In this document: one piece after another, positions 27,431 to 39,942 of the stretch | Layout of the letters: every line of letters begins with the position of its first letter | Numbering within the stretch: the stretch's first letter is position 1 | From: LMUY01 sp964244585 | GTDB lineage: Bacteria; Pseudomonadota; Alphaproteobacteria; Acetobacterales; Acetobacteraceae | Assembly (NCBI GenBank): GCA_964244585.1 | Contig: CAXTJM010000008.1 | Coordinates: 96,851-160,850 of the forward strand | Direction of reading: 5' to 3' | Length of the DNA stretch: 64,000 bases | Position numbers and translations under genes: made by a program | Notes under the pieces: model-generated | What the model saw: the letters and a program-made list of their open reading frames with translations, nothing else | The model's database searches: none | Told to the model about the DNA's origin: nothing

Positions 27431-27431
<1 letters not shown>

Positions 27432-27946
27432 TGGCGACCGTCCAGGCACCGGTGCAGACCGCCACCATCTCCGTGCTGGTGGAGAACGAGGCGGGCGTGC
27501 TGGCGCGCGTCATCGGCCTGTTCAGCGGCCGCGGCTACAATATCGACAGCCTGACCGTGGCGCCCGTGGATGACGCCCGCGGCCGCAGCCGCATCAACGT
27601 GGTGACATCGGGCACGGACATGGTGATCGCGCAGATCAAGGCGCAACTCGCCCGCCTGGTGCCGGTCTACACGGTTGCCGACCTCACGCGCGAGGGCCCG
27701 CACATCGCGCGTGAGCTTGCATTGATCAAGGTGGTTGCCACCGGCGAGGAGCGCAGCGAAAGCCTGCGCATCGCCGAAGCCTTCCGTGCCCGGGTGGTGG
27801 ACGCCACGGTCGGCAGCTTCGTGTTCGAGATGACCGGCGGGACGGAGAAGATCGACGCCTTCTTGGCCCTTATGCGGCCGCTTGGCCTGGCAGAAGTCTC
27901 GCGCAGCGGCGTAGCTGCCATCGCCCGAGGCGTGAACACCCTGTAA
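27431..27946 (+). CDS. ilvH: Acetolactate synthase, regulatory (small) subunit
   Basis: A 171-residue ACT-domain protein that activates IlvB and confers valine feedback inhibition. The N-terminal ACT domain contains VENEAGVLARVIGLFSGRGY and NIDSLTVAP; a second domain begins near residue 80 with the REL-L-KV pattern. The ATG shares one base with the ilvB stop, giving coupled translation. Confidence 0.95.
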
Positions 27947-27978
27947 CGACTGCAAATCTACCCAGGAGACCGAATACC

Positions 27979-28998
27979 ATGCGCGTTTACTACGATCGCG
28001 ACGCCGACGTGAACCTGATCAAGGGCAAGACGGTCGCGATCATTGGATTTGGCAGCCAAGGGCATGCCCATGCCCAGAACCTGCACGAATCCGGCGTGAC
28101 CAACGTCATCGTCGGCCTGCGTGCCGGCTCGGCCGGCGTGAAGAAGGCCGAGACGGCCGGCTTGCCGGTGATGGACCCGGCCGAAGCCGCCAAGCAGGCC
28201 GACATCGTCATGGTGCTGACGCCGGATGAGATACAGGGCGACCTGTATCGGGAAAAGCTGGCCCCCAACATGAAGCCCGGCGCGGCACTGGCCTTCGCGC
28301 ATGGGCTGAACGTGCATTTCAACCTGCTCGACCCCCGCGCAGACATCGACGTGTTCATGATCGCGCCGAAGGGGCCGGGACACACCGTGCGGTCCGAATA
28401 CCTACGGGGCGGCGGCGTGCCCTGCCTGGTGGCGGTGGCGCAGGACCCGTCCGGCAACGCGCTGGAGATCGCCTTGTCCTACGCCAGTGCCATCGGCGGC
28501 GGGCGTGCCGGCATCATCGAGACGACGTTCAAGGAGGAGTGCGAGACCGACCTGTTCGGCGAGCAGGTCGTGCTGTGCGGCGGCCTGGTGGAGCTGATCA
28601 AGGGCGGGTTCGAGACGTTGGTCGAGGCCGGCTATGCACCAGAAATGGCGTATTTCGAATGCCTTCACGAGGTGAAGCTCATCGTTGACCTCATCTACGA
28701 GGGCGGCATCGCCAACATGAACTATTCCATCAGCAACACGGCGGAATACGGCGAGTACATGACCGGGCCACGCATCGTGACGGCCGAGACCAAGGCGGAG
28801 ATGAAGCGGGTGCTGGCCGACATCCAGTCCGGCCGCTTCGCGCGGGACTGGATGCTGGAGAACAAGGTCAACCAGAGCAGCTTCAGGGCCACCCGGCGGC
28901 GCATGGCGGAACACCCGATCGAGCAGGTCGGCGAGAAGCTTCGCGGCATGATGCCATGGATCAAGCAGAACGCCCTGGTCGACAAAGCGAAGAACTGA
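27979..28998 (+). CDS. ilvC: Ketol-acid reductoisomerase (NADP+)
   Basis: A 339-residue class I KARI converting acetolactate to dihydroxyisovalerate. It begins MRVYYDRDADVNLIKGKTVA and has the GFGSQGHAHAQNL Rossmann loop, the PKGPGH segment and the metal-binding ETFKEECETDLFGEQ region. The GERLR-type loop after strand 2 reads GLRAGS. AGGAG at 27963-27967 precedes the ATG. It completes the ilvBHC set. Confidence 0.97.
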   Translation: MRVYYDRDADVNLIKGKTVAIIGFGSQGHAHAQNLHESGVTNVIVGLRAGSAGVKKAETAGLPVMDPAEAAKQADIVMVLTPDEIQGDLYREKLAPNMKPGAALAFAHGLNVHFNLLDPRADIDVFMIAPKGPGHTVRSEYLRGGGVPCLVAVAQDPSGNALEIALSYASAIGGGRAGIIETTFKEECETDLFGEQVVLCGGLVELIKGGFETLVEAGYAPEMAYFECLHEVKLIVDLIYEGGIANMNYSISNTAEYGEYMTGPRIVTAETKAEMKRVLADIQSGRFARDWMLENKVNQSSFRATRRRMAEHPIEQVGEKLRGMMPWIKQNALVDKAKN

Positions 28999-29087
28999 AA
29001 TCGCAACGAGCCCGCTCGCTGCGGAAGAGGACGCGTGCACGGGTGGAGGCGTTGCGGCGGCCTGGCGATCCTCGTAGTCCGTCGGCG

Positions 29088-29558
29088 ATGAGAACGCTGT
29101 TCCTGGTGGCCGCCGCCGCTGTCCTCGCGGCCCAGGCCCGCGCCGCCGATCCGACCACGGCGCGGGTTGGCGAGGTGAGCACCACGTTCCGCGTGCTCGG
29201 GCGCAACGACAAGATCGTCGTCGACCGTTATGACGACCTCAAGGTGCAGAACGTCAGTTGCTACGTCTCGCGGGCGGAAACAGGCGGCATTTCCGGCTCG
29301 CTCGGGCTTGCGACGGACCCCAGCCGGTTCTCGATCGCGTGCCGCGCCACCGGCCGCGTCGTGCCGCAGGGCACGTTGCCGGACAACGAGGTGGTGTTCG
29401 GACTTGCCGCGAACTGGGCGTTCAAGGAGATCCGGGTCAGTCGGATGGTCGACCACGAGCGCAACGTGCTGGTCTATCTGGTCTGGTCGACCCAGGCGAT
29501 CAGCCAGGGCGGCAGTCCCTATAACAGCGTTTCCGCCGTCCCGCTCGACCCGCGCTGA
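29088..29558 (+). CDS. creA: CreA family periplasmic protein
   Basis: A 156-residue protein with a signal peptide (MRTLFLVAAAAVLAAQARA). The mature part matches CreA of E. coli closely in pattern: FRVLGRNDKIVVDRYDD, VSCYVSRAETGGI, LGLATDPS, ISCR-like ACRATG and a C-terminal NSVSAVPL. The function of CreA is not established; in E. coli it lies in the creABCD locus, but no creBCD is present here. The frame is open upstream into ilvC, but the ATG at 29088 gives the signal sequence. Six bases separate it from the next gene. Confidence 0.88.
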   Translation: MRTLFLVAAAAVLAAQARAADPTTARVGEVSTTFRVLGRNDKIVVDRYDDLKVQNVSCYVSRAETGGISGSLGLATDPSRFSIACRATGRVVPQGTLPDNEVVFGLAANWAFKEIRVSRMVDHERNVLVYLVWSTQAISQGGSPYNSVSAVPLDPR

Positions 29559-29563
29559 CGCGC

Positions 29564-30580
29564 GTGAGGGTCTTCCGGATCGCGTCGGCGGTGCTCCTCG
29601 TGGCTTTGGCCACAGCCCTGTTGGCAGCACCGCCGCCGGTGCGGCGGGCGCAGGCCTGGCTGCGCTACCGCCTGACCCGCTTCGTCCCGCCACCGATCGT
29701 CGTGGGCCGGCATGGCCGGCTGTTCTTGGGCAACCATGACGGCAGCCTGCCCGGAACGTTGATCGCGGATGTCTGCGGCACCCGGGTCGATGCCGCCGCG
29801 ATCGGCCGGGCGGCGTCGCTCATCCGCCCGATCCTCGCCGCCGGGCACGCGACCGGGCTGCCGTTCCGCTTCCTGATCGTGCCCACGGCGCCCCGTATCT
29901 ACCCGGAGGACTTGCCGCCGGACACGTCGTGCAGCGACCCGGCTGCCGACCGCCTGGTCGATGCCCTGCACGATCCCGCTGTCGTCTATCCGGTGGCGGC
30001 GATGCAGGCGCTCAAGGGACGCTTCGATGTCTTGCCGCGTCATCATTTCCATTGGGCGGGCGAGGGGCCGTTGCGCATTGCCGAGGGCGTCGCCGACGCG
30101 ATGGGGCTGCACCGCTCCATGGCGCTGGGGCTTCGGGCTGACAACCGCGCCTCCGACCTGAACGGGTTCTATCCAGGGCTTGGTTTGCATGACCGGATCG
30201 GCACGCCTGACTTGCGGGCCTCCGCGGTTGTGCAGTGCGGGGGAGCACGGTGCCGCCCGGCTTTACCCGACGCCATCGTCGCCTTCGCCCGTCCGGGACC
30301 CGGGCGCATCCTGGTGATCGCCGACAGCTTCGGGGACGAGATGGCGGGCGATTTCACCGAATATGCCGGGCAGGTCTGGCTGTTGCGGATGAACTTGGCC
30401 CTTGGTACGCCGCCGCCATTGCTTGCGCCGCTGCTGCAGGGCTTCCATCCGGACGCGGTGATCGTCGCCTACCATGACGCCGGAGCCTTGGCGTTGGATC
30501 CTGCCTCGCAAGCCAGCCTTGCACTTGCAGCGGCTCTTATCCCGGATGCGGGCTTGCCAGCAGCTTCCACCGCCCCCTAG
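29564..30580 (+). CDS. AlgJ/AlgX-like SGNH-fold exported protein
   Basis: A 338-residue protein with an N-terminal membrane or signal segment (FRIASAVLLVALATALLAA). It shows the order of motifs of the AlgX/AlgJ SGNH hydrolase-like family: GRHGRLFLGNHDG, FRFLIVPTAPRIYPEDLP, HHFHWAGEGPLRIA and ILVIADSFGDE. In alginate producers such proteins O-acetylate exopolysaccharide; here no polysaccharide operon or MBOAT partner is adjacent, so the role is open. In this family the catalytic Ser is in the D-S-F-G motif and the Asp-His pair in the D-x-H-W region; here the latter reads RHHFHW, so the Asp may be replaced. GTG start. Confidence 0.7.
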   Translation: MRVFRIASAVLLVALATALLAAPPPVRRAQAWLRYRLTRFVPPPIVVGRHGRLFLGNHDGSLPGTLIADVCGTRVDAAAIGRAASLIRPILAAGHATGLPFRFLIVPTAPRIYPEDLPPDTSCSDPAADRLVDALHDPAVVYPVAAMQALKGRFDVLPRHHFHWAGEGPLRIAEGVADAMGLHRSMALGLRADNRASDLNGFYPGLGLHDRIGTPDLRASAVVQCGGARCRPALPDAIVAFARPGPGRILVIADSFGDEMAGDFTEYAGQVWLLRMNLALGTPPPLLAPLLQGFHPDAVIVAYHDAGALALDPASQASLALAAALIPDAGLPAASTAP

Positions 30581-30592
30581 GGTCCGGGTGTC

Positions 30593-30694
30593 ATGTATCG
30601 TCCCCCGGCATCGCATCCGCTCCCTTGCCATCGCGCGTCTGCGTGGGCCCGGGCGCGCCTGATCGGGCTTTGCATTCGACTTCCTTGCCCCTGA
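30593..30694 (+). CDS. Possible leuA leader peptide, 33 residues
   Basis: A short ATG-initiated reading frame starts 12 bases after the previous gene. The second half is rich in leucine and isoleucine: ARLIGLCIRLPCP then TGA, with two CTT leucine codons and an ATT codon, all uncommon in this genome. The stop codon falls inside the 5' arm of an inverted repeat. This is what an attenuation leader would look like ahead of leuA. There is no direct evidence of translation; it is too short for statistical coding signal. Confidence 0.4.
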   Translation: MYRPPASHPLPCHRASAWARARLIGLCIRLPCP

Positions 30695-30741
30695 GCGATC
30701 CGCCGGGCTGAACTGCGCCGGCACGCTCAGGGGATCCTGAG
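30688..30741 (+). promoter_or_regulatory. Candidate attenuator with mutually exclusive hairpins before leuA
   Basis: Three complementary arms are seen. Arm 1, CCCCTGAGCG (30688-30697), pairs perfectly over 10 bp with arm 2, CGCTCAGGGG (30724-30733). Arm 2 can instead pair through CTCAGG (30726-30731) with arm 3, CCTGAG (30736-30741), over a 4-base loop. The leader stop codon lies in arm 1, so a ribosome there would block 1:2 and favour 2:3. No U-tract follows, so the output could be Rho-dependent or translational. The remaining leader to 30781 holds only the GAGGA ribosome site of leuA. Confidence 0.45.
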
Positions 30742-30781
30742 GCAGCCGTTCGCAATCCAAGTAGCCTGTGAGGACCGCCCG

Positions 30782-32356
30782 ATGACCGTCTCCCATCCGA
30801 ATTTCGGTGAGTTGTCTGCCGACCGAATCATCATATTCGACACGACGCTGCGGGACGGAGAGCAATCGCCCGGCTTCTCGATGAACTTGCACGAGAAGCT
30901 GCGGATGGCCGAAGCCCTGGCCGATCTGGGCGTCGACGTGATCGAGGCGGGGTTTCCGATCGCCTCGGCAGGCGATTTCGAGAGCGTGAAGCTAATCGCC
31001 GAGGAGGTGCGTGGTCCCGTGGTCGCCGGGCTGGCGCGGACCGGACGGGCCGATATCCTGCGCGCTGCCGAGGCCGTGCGCGATGCGCAGCGGCCGCGCA
31101 TCCACGTCTTCCTGTCCACCAGCCCGCTGCACATGAAATACAAGCTGCGGATGGAACCGGATGCCGTGCTGCAACTGGCGGTCGACAGCGTGACTCTGGC
31201 CCGGCAGTACACGGATGACGTCGAGTGGTCCGCCGAGGATGGCAGCCGCACCGAGCCCGACTTCCTGTGCCGGTGCGTCGAGGCGGCGATCAAGGCCGGG
31301 GCGACCACGATCAATATTCCGGACACGGTCGGCTATGCGTTGCCGGAGGACATGTCGCGGATCTTTACCATGCTGCGGGAGCGTGTTCCCGGCGCCGACC
31401 AGGTCATCCTGTCCACGCACAACCATAACGACCTTGGCCTGGCGGTGGCCAACACCATCGCCGCCATCCGCGCCGGGGTGCGCCAGGTGGAATGCACCAT
31501 CAACGGCATCGGCGAGCGGGCCGGGAACGCCGCGCTGGAAGAGGCCGTGATGGCGATCCGCACCCGTCACGATGCGGTGCCGTTCACGACCGGCATCAAG
31601 ACCGAGGGACTCCTGCGGGTTTCTAAGATGCTCGCCACGATCACCGGCTTCGACGTGCAGCCCAACAAGGCGATCGTCGGCCGCAACGCCTTCGCGCATG
31701 AGAGCGGGATTCACCAGGATGGGGTGCTGAAGAACGCGGCGACGTACGAGATCATGACGCCCGAAAGTGTCGGCTGGACCAAGTCGAGCCTGGTCATGGG
31801 CAAGCACTCCGGACGTGCCGCATTCCGCGACAAGCTTCATGCATTGGGATATGGCGAGGTGGGTGAAAACCGCCTGAATGAGGCGTTCCGCCGGTTCAAG
31901 GATCTCGCGGACCGCAAGAAGATCGTCTACGACGATGATATTGTGGCTCTCGTCGACGATGAAGTGGTGCGCGACCATGCGCGCCTGCGCTTCGTCTCGT
32001 TGTCCGTGCAGGCGGGGTCCGAAGGCCCCGCGCGGGCCGAGCTGAAATTGGAGGTAGATGGCGTCGTCGCATCGGCCGTTGCGGCAGGATTGGGCCCAGT
32101 GGATGCCACGTTCAACGCCTTGCGCATGATCTTCCCGCATGACGGCACGCTGCAGCTCTATTCCGTGGGCGCGGTCACCGAGGGATCGGACGCCCAGGCG
32201 CGGACGACGGTCCGCCTGGAGGAAGGCGGCAAGATGGTGGACGGGCAAGGCGCTGATACCGACACGATCGTCTCCGCGGCGCGGGCATATGTCCATGCGT
32301 TGAACAAGCTGATGGTCAAGCGTGTCAGAACCGAGCCGGAGCAGCTTTCCGCCTGA
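30782..32356 (+). CDS. leuA: 2-isopropylmalate synthase
   Basis: A 524-residue enzyme condensing acetyl-CoA with 2-ketoisovalerate, the committed step of leucine synthesis. The N-terminal TIM barrel has IFDTTLRDGEQSPG (metal Asp), the HNHNDLGLAVAN metal-binding histidines and the NGIGERAGNAALEE region. The C-terminal third is the LeuA allosteric domain responsible for leucine feedback (KLEVDGVVASAVAAGLGPVDA). ATG start with a GAGGA element upstream. It follows ilvBHC, creA and an AlgJ-like gene, so it uses the ketoacid produced by the ilv genes. Confidence 0.96.
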   Translation: MTVSHPNFGELSADRIIIFDTTLRDGEQSPGFSMNLHEKLRMAEALADLGVDVIEAGFPIASAGDFESVKLIAEEVRGPVVAGLARTGRADILRAAEAVRDAQRPRIHVFLSTSPLHMKYKLRMEPDAVLQLAVDSVTLARQYTDDVEWSAEDGSRTEPDFLCRCVEAAIKAGATTINIPDTVGYALPEDMSRIFTMLRERVPGADQVILSTHNHNDLGLAVANTIAAIRAGVRQVECTINGIGERAGNAALEEAVMAIRTRHDAVPFTTGIKTEGLLRVSKMLATITGFDVQPNKAIVGRNAFAHESGIHQDGVLKNAATYEIMTPESVGWTKSSLVMGKHSGRAAFRDKLHALGYGEVGENRLNEAFRRFKDLADRKKIVYDDDIVALVDDEVVRDHARLRFVSLSVQAGSEGPARAELKLEVDGVVASAVAAGLGPVDATFNALRMIFPHDGTLQLYSVGAVTEGSDAQARTTVRLEEGGKMVDGQGADTDTIVSAARAYVHALNKLMVKRVRTEPEQLSA

Positions 32357-32369
32357 CGAGACGATGGGT

Positions 32370-33980
32370 TTAGCTGAAAGCTTCCTGCAGCTCACCGTTG
32401 CGAGGGATGGCCGGCATTCCCTGTGGCACGGGCACCGGGCCGGGCCGGCCGAACAGCCATCCCTGGCCGTAATCGACGCCGATCGCCTGCAAGGCCGCCG
32501 CCTCGGCTTCTGTCTCCACCCGTTCCGCCACGACGGAGGCGCCGCTGGCGCGGGCGATTTCTGCCATGCCAGTGACGAAGGCGCGCTCGCGGCCATCCTT
32601 GTCGACGCCAGACACGTAGGAGCCGTCCAACTTCACGATATCGGCCGGTATCGCCCGCAACACGCGGACATCGGCAGCGCCGGCGCCGAAATCATCCAGG
32701 CAGAACGGAATGCCCATGTCGCGCAGCATCTGCGCGGTCCTTGCGGCTTCGGCGATGTCCTCCAGCTGCGCCGTCTCCGTCATTTCGACCGCCAGCTTCT
32801 TGTTCTTCCTGGCGGGATGGCCGATCAGCTTGGCGATCAGCCGGTCACGGAAGGCCGGGTCCTGCATCGACTGGCCGGACAGGTTGAACGCCACGGGCAC
32901 GGTGGACCGCATCGCGGCGTCGCAGGCCATGGATGCGACGGCAAGATCGAGTTCGCTGGCCAACCCGACCGTTTCCGCCAGCAGAACGAAGTCTTGCGGC
33001 GTGTTCGCCGGGCAGCCGGGCACCGGCGCCGGGCGGATCAACGCCTCGACGTGGTGCATGTCGCGGGTGGTCAAGTTTACGATCGGCTGATACGCCATCG
33101 CGAAGCGCCGCTCGCTGATGGCCCGGCGCATGGCGCCTACGTGCTCCATCGCCCCCTGCACATAGCTTGCGAGGCCACCTTCGAAGCCGCCCTCCCGGAT
33201 GCCGGCGACGCCATCGCGGGAGAATGCATCCAGCGCCTGGCGCAATGCCCGCGCCGCCTGCCTCTGGGTCAAGCCATGGGAGTCGACCGGAAGCGGACGG
33301 GACGACACGGTGGCTTCGACCCCCTGGTCCCGCAGCAGCGACTCCAGCGACGCGGCGACCTTCACCAGGTCCGATGGGTTTGCGCTGGGCCCGAGCAGGC
33401 CGAACTTGCCGGGCGAGATCTCGCTTGCCAACGAGTCCGGCGCCAACGCCTCCAATGCCGGACCGACCGCTTCGGACGAACTTCCCTCGACCTCCAGCAG
33501 CCCGACCTCGCAGCTCAAGCCAGCTCGCATGCGGGCTTCGGTCGCGCGTGCCAGGCTGTGGGATGACCCCAGCGTCGCACCGGTGGCGAGGGGGCTCGGG
33601 GGAAGGGCGAAGGTGACGCACATCCGGACGGGCCGACCATCCGGGGCCAGGCGGAGTCCGGCCAGCGCAACCTCGGTCCGCTGCGGGTTCGCGAGGCGGA
33701 CAACCCACGGCAGCAAGCGGCCGCGATGCGCCAGCATCGTCAGCGCGGTGCTGAGCGCGTCGTGGTCTGCCGGGGCGACCATGTCTTGCAGGGGCCGCCC
33801 CACCCACTGCTCCGGCACGCTGCCGAAGCGGCTGCGGTAGGCACCGGCCGCGTAGGTGATCAGCCCGGCAGGATCGACTTCCGCGACGAGGTCGGCAGCG
33901 GCGAAGGCGAACGCGACGAAGCGCTCACTGCTGTCGGCCCGGCGCAGCTGCACACCATCCTTCGGCTGTCCCGCCACCAT
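32370..33980 (-). CDS. PAS-EAL cyclic-di-GMP phosphodiesterase
   Basis: A 536-residue cytoplasmic signalling protein without membrane segments. The N-terminal region (about 20-120) has a PAS-like pattern (AADLVAEVDPAGLITYAAGA). The C-terminal EAL domain (about 285-515) contains the residues needed for catalysis: EALIRP, an NLSG Asn, the EMTET Glu, LDDFGAG, KLDGSYV lysine, the Glu in VAERVETEAE and GQGWLFGRP. It should therefore hydrolyse c-di-GMP. The region 140-235 may be a degenerate GGDEF remnant. It lies 38 bases downstream of a PleD-like diguanylate cyclase on the same strand, so the opposing enzymes are probably co-transcribed. Confidence 0.88.
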   Translation of the reverse strand: MVAGQPKDGVQLRRADSSERFVAFAFAAADLVAEVDPAGLITYAAGAYRSRFGSVPEQWVGRPLQDMVAPADHDALSTALTMLAHRGRLLPWVVRLANPQRTEVALAGLRLAPDGRPVRMCVTFALPPSPLATGATLGSSHSLARATEARMRAGLSCEVGLLEVEGSSSEAVGPALEALAPDSLASEISPGKFGLLGPSANPSDLVKVAASLESLLRDQGVEATVSSRPLPVDSHGLTQRQAARALRQALDAFSRDGVAGIREGGFEGGLASYVQGAMEHVGAMRRAISERRFAMAYQPIVNLTTRDMHHVEALIRPAPVPGCPANTPQDFVLLAETVGLASELDLAVASMACDAAMRSTVPVAFNLSGQSMQDPAFRDRLIAKLIGHPARKNKKLAVEMTETAQLEDIAEAARTAQMLRDMGIPFCLDDFGAGAADVRVLRAIPADIVKLDGSYVSGVDKDGRERAFVTGMAEIARASGASVVAERVETEAEAAALQAIGVDYGQGWLFGRPGPVPVPQGMPAIPRNGELQEAFS

Positions 33981-34018
33981 GCCACTCCTTAATGCCGGAG
34001 GATCATCTCCGAACAGGA

Positions 34019-35407
<1,389 letters not shown>

Positions 35408-35757
35408 GCGGGAACGGTCCGGGGCAGCGGGATCCAGCGCATGGTCACATTCATACCGAATGCTAGGCTGGGGACACTGCGCACGAAAGCGAACCGGCCG
35501 GATTCTTGATGAAAGTTATCACCGATGGATGACCTATGCCTGAATGGGAACCTGTCGCCTCGACATGCCCACCGCCGGATTTAGCCGCTCTCAGATCAGG
35601 TCGGCCTTGGTTCAGCAGTCACTTGGCCTGCCGCCGACATGAAGGTCGAGCTGCGCAGGCGCAGAGCTGTCACTTTTCCACTGGCGCGATCGTGGCAGGT
35701 GTTTCAATGTCGCATACCGTCCATGCGTCAGCTTTATGCCTCAGGAGCGTTTCCGTA
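35408..35757. other. Intergenic region between pleD and a Liv operon
   Basis: A 350-base divergent gap. It must hold promoters for both sides, but I see no convincing -35/-10 pair. Local GC is lower around 35505-35545. AGGAG at 35743-35747 is the Shine-Dalgarno of the binding-protein gene. A frame open from 35536 runs into that gene but has no recognisable protein sequence before 35758. No repeats or RNA genes were recognised. Confidence 0.5.
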
Positions 35758-36990
35758 ATGATTACCCGCCGTTCTGCCGTCGGCCTGCTTGCCGGTACCG
35801 CAATCGCATCGTCGCTGGGCGACGTAGCCCATGCCGCCGACAAGGTGCTGCGGATCGGCCTCAACTTCTCCCTCACCGGCGGTGACGCCGAAAGCGCGGC
35901 GCGCATGCGGGACGGGGCGCTGATGGCGATCGACGAGGCCAACGCGAAGGGCGCCGTAAAGGGCTACAAGCTGGAAGCCATGGTGCTGGACGACGCGACT
36001 GCCACGGCCGGCCAATACGATCCGGCCCAGGCCGCGACCAATGCCCGCAAGTTCGTGTCCGACAAGACCGTGGTGGGTGCGGTCGGCCCGCAGATGAGCG
36101 GCGCGGGCAAGGCGATGGCGCCGATCCTGAGCCAGGGCGGCCTCGCCATCATCACGCCGTCTTCCACCAACCCGGACCTGACGGATCCGAAATTCGCCGC
36201 CCAGTATCGGCCCGCAGGCAAGGCGATCTATTTCCGCACGGTGACGACCGACGCCTTCCAGGGCCCCAACATGGCCGACTTCTTTGCCGAGAAGCTGGGG
36301 GTCAAGGCGATCTATGTCCTGGACGACCAGGGCGCCTATGGCGTGGGCATGGCGGACGCGTTCCAGAAGCGGATCGCGGACAAGGGCGTCAAGGTGCTGG
36401 GCCGCGACCAACTGGACCCGAAAGCCGCCGATTATTCCGCCATCCTGACCAAGATCAAGTCGATGGACGCCGACAGCCTGTATTATGGCGGCGTCGGCAC
36501 TGCAGGGGTCAAGCTGATCAAGCAGGCCTATGACATCGTGCCGAACATCAAGAAAGGCGGCGGCGATGGCATCTATGGCGGTGACGTACTGAAAGGGGCT
36601 GGATTCCCGGCGGTGGAAGGCTGGTATGCAACCATCGCCGCCCCACACATGACGGAAGACAGCAAGCTCGCGAGTTGGATGGCCGACTTCAAGAAGAAGT
36701 ACGGCGCCCCGCCGGAAGATTATTCGATCACGTCTTACGATGCCGCGACGATCATCATCGATGCGATCAGGACGGTCGCCGCGACAGGCAAGCCCGTCAC
36801 CCGCGAGACCGTGCGGGACGCGATCCAGGCGGGCAAGTTCAAGACACTCCAGGGCGACATCAGCTACGACACGAACGGGGACGTAAACAGCAAGATCGTC
36901 AGCGTGTTCCAGATACGCAAGGACGAAAAGGCCCCGTTGGACGACGTCGGCGCGCAGTACAAGTATATCGGCGTGGCCCCGACGAGCTGA
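35758..36990 (+). CDS. Liv-type ABC transporter periplasmic substrate-binding protein
   Basis: A 410-residue LivJ-family binding protein heading the second complete Liv operon. The ATG at 35758 gives a signal peptide with twin arginines (MITRRSAVGLLAGTAIASS, ending AHAAD). The mature part starts LRIGLNFSLTGGDAESAAR, with VVGAVGPQMSGAG and ITPSSTNPDLTD following. It is not close to the binding proteins at 391 and 5503, so the ligand is probably different; it cannot be named. Confidence 0.92.
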   Translation: MITRRSAVGLLAGTAIASSLGDVAHAADKVLRIGLNFSLTGGDAESAARMRDGALMAIDEANAKGAVKGYKLEAMVLDDATATAGQYDPAQAATNARKFVSDKTVVGAVGPQMSGAGKAMAPILSQGGLAIITPSSTNPDLTDPKFAAQYRPAGKAIYFRTVTTDAFQGPNMADFFAEKLGVKAIYVLDDQGAYGVGMADAFQKRIADKGVKVLGRDQLDPKAADYSAILTKIKSMDADSLYYGGVGTAGVKLIKQAYDIVPNIKKGGGDGIYGGDVLKGAGFPAVEGWYATIAAPHMTEDSKLASWMADFKKKYGAPPEDYSITSYDAATIIIDAIRTVAATGKPVTRETVRDAIQAGKFKTLQGDISYDTNGDVNSKIVSVFQIRKDEKAPLDDVGAQYKYIGVAPTS

Positions 36991-37000
36991 GCGATCCGCC

Positions 37001-37929
37001 GTGACATCGCTCGACCTGTTCGTCCAGCAAGTCATCAACGGCGTGAGCCTCGGGGCGATGTATGCGCTCATCGCTTTGGGTTTCACGCTCGTCTACGGCA
37101 TCATGGAACTGATCAACTTCTCCCATTTCAACGTCTTCATGGTGGGATCCTTCATCGCCCTGTACGTGCTGGAGGCATTCGGGGTCACCGGCCAGAGCAC
37201 CTTGCTGCATGGTTGGCCGCTGGTGGGCGTACTGGTGGCGGCGTTGAGTGTGACGATGATCGGTTGCGGCGTGCTGGGGGTGGCGATCGAACGGCTGTCG
37301 CTGCGGCCCCTTCGTGGTGTGAAGGGGCCGTCGGCGATGATCACCACGATCGGCGTGTCTTACATCCTGTTCAACGTCGTGCTGCTCTTCCTGGGGGCGG
37401 ACACGAAGAACTACCCCAATCCGCTGCCGCCGCTGACGTTCGCAATCGGCGGCGCCGTGCTGCGGCTGCGGGAGATCCTGATCTGGATAATTTCGCTGGC
37501 GTTGATGATGGCGCTCTACCTGTTCACCCGGCGCAGCAAGATGGGCAAGGCGATGCGGGCGACCGCCCAGGATCCGGAGGCCGCCCGCATGATGGGGGTG
37601 GAGGTGGATCGGGTGATCATGACCGCCTTTTTCATCGGCTCTGCCTTGGCCGGGGCGGGCGGTATGATCTTCGGGCTCTACTACAACTTCACCAGCTTCG
37701 TGATCGGCTACAGCGCCGGCCTTCGGGCGTTCACCGCCGCGGTGCTGGGCGGCATCGGCAACGTTCCCGGGGCCATGCTGGGGGGCATGATCATCGGGTT
37801 GATCGAGACGCTGAGCGGGCAGGTGGTGGCCGTGCGGTGGACCGACGTGATCATCTTCTCGCTCCTTGTCTTGGTGCTGGTCTTCCGGCCGGCCGGGTTG
37901 CTGGGGCGCATCGCGCCGAACAAGTCCTG

Positions 37930-37930
<1 letters not shown>
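37001..37930 (+). CDS. livH: Liv-type ABC transporter permease LivH
   Basis: A 309-residue inner-membrane permease starting at GTG 10 bases after the binding-protein gene. Shows VNGVSLGAMYALIALGFTLV, the MELINFSHFNVFMVG segment, RPLRGVKGPSAMITTIGVS and the coupling loop GGIGNVPGAMLGGMIIG. The stop overlaps the next start by one base (TGATG). Confidence 0.94.
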
Positions 37931-39934
<2,004 letters not shown>

Positions 39935-39942
<8 letters not shown>

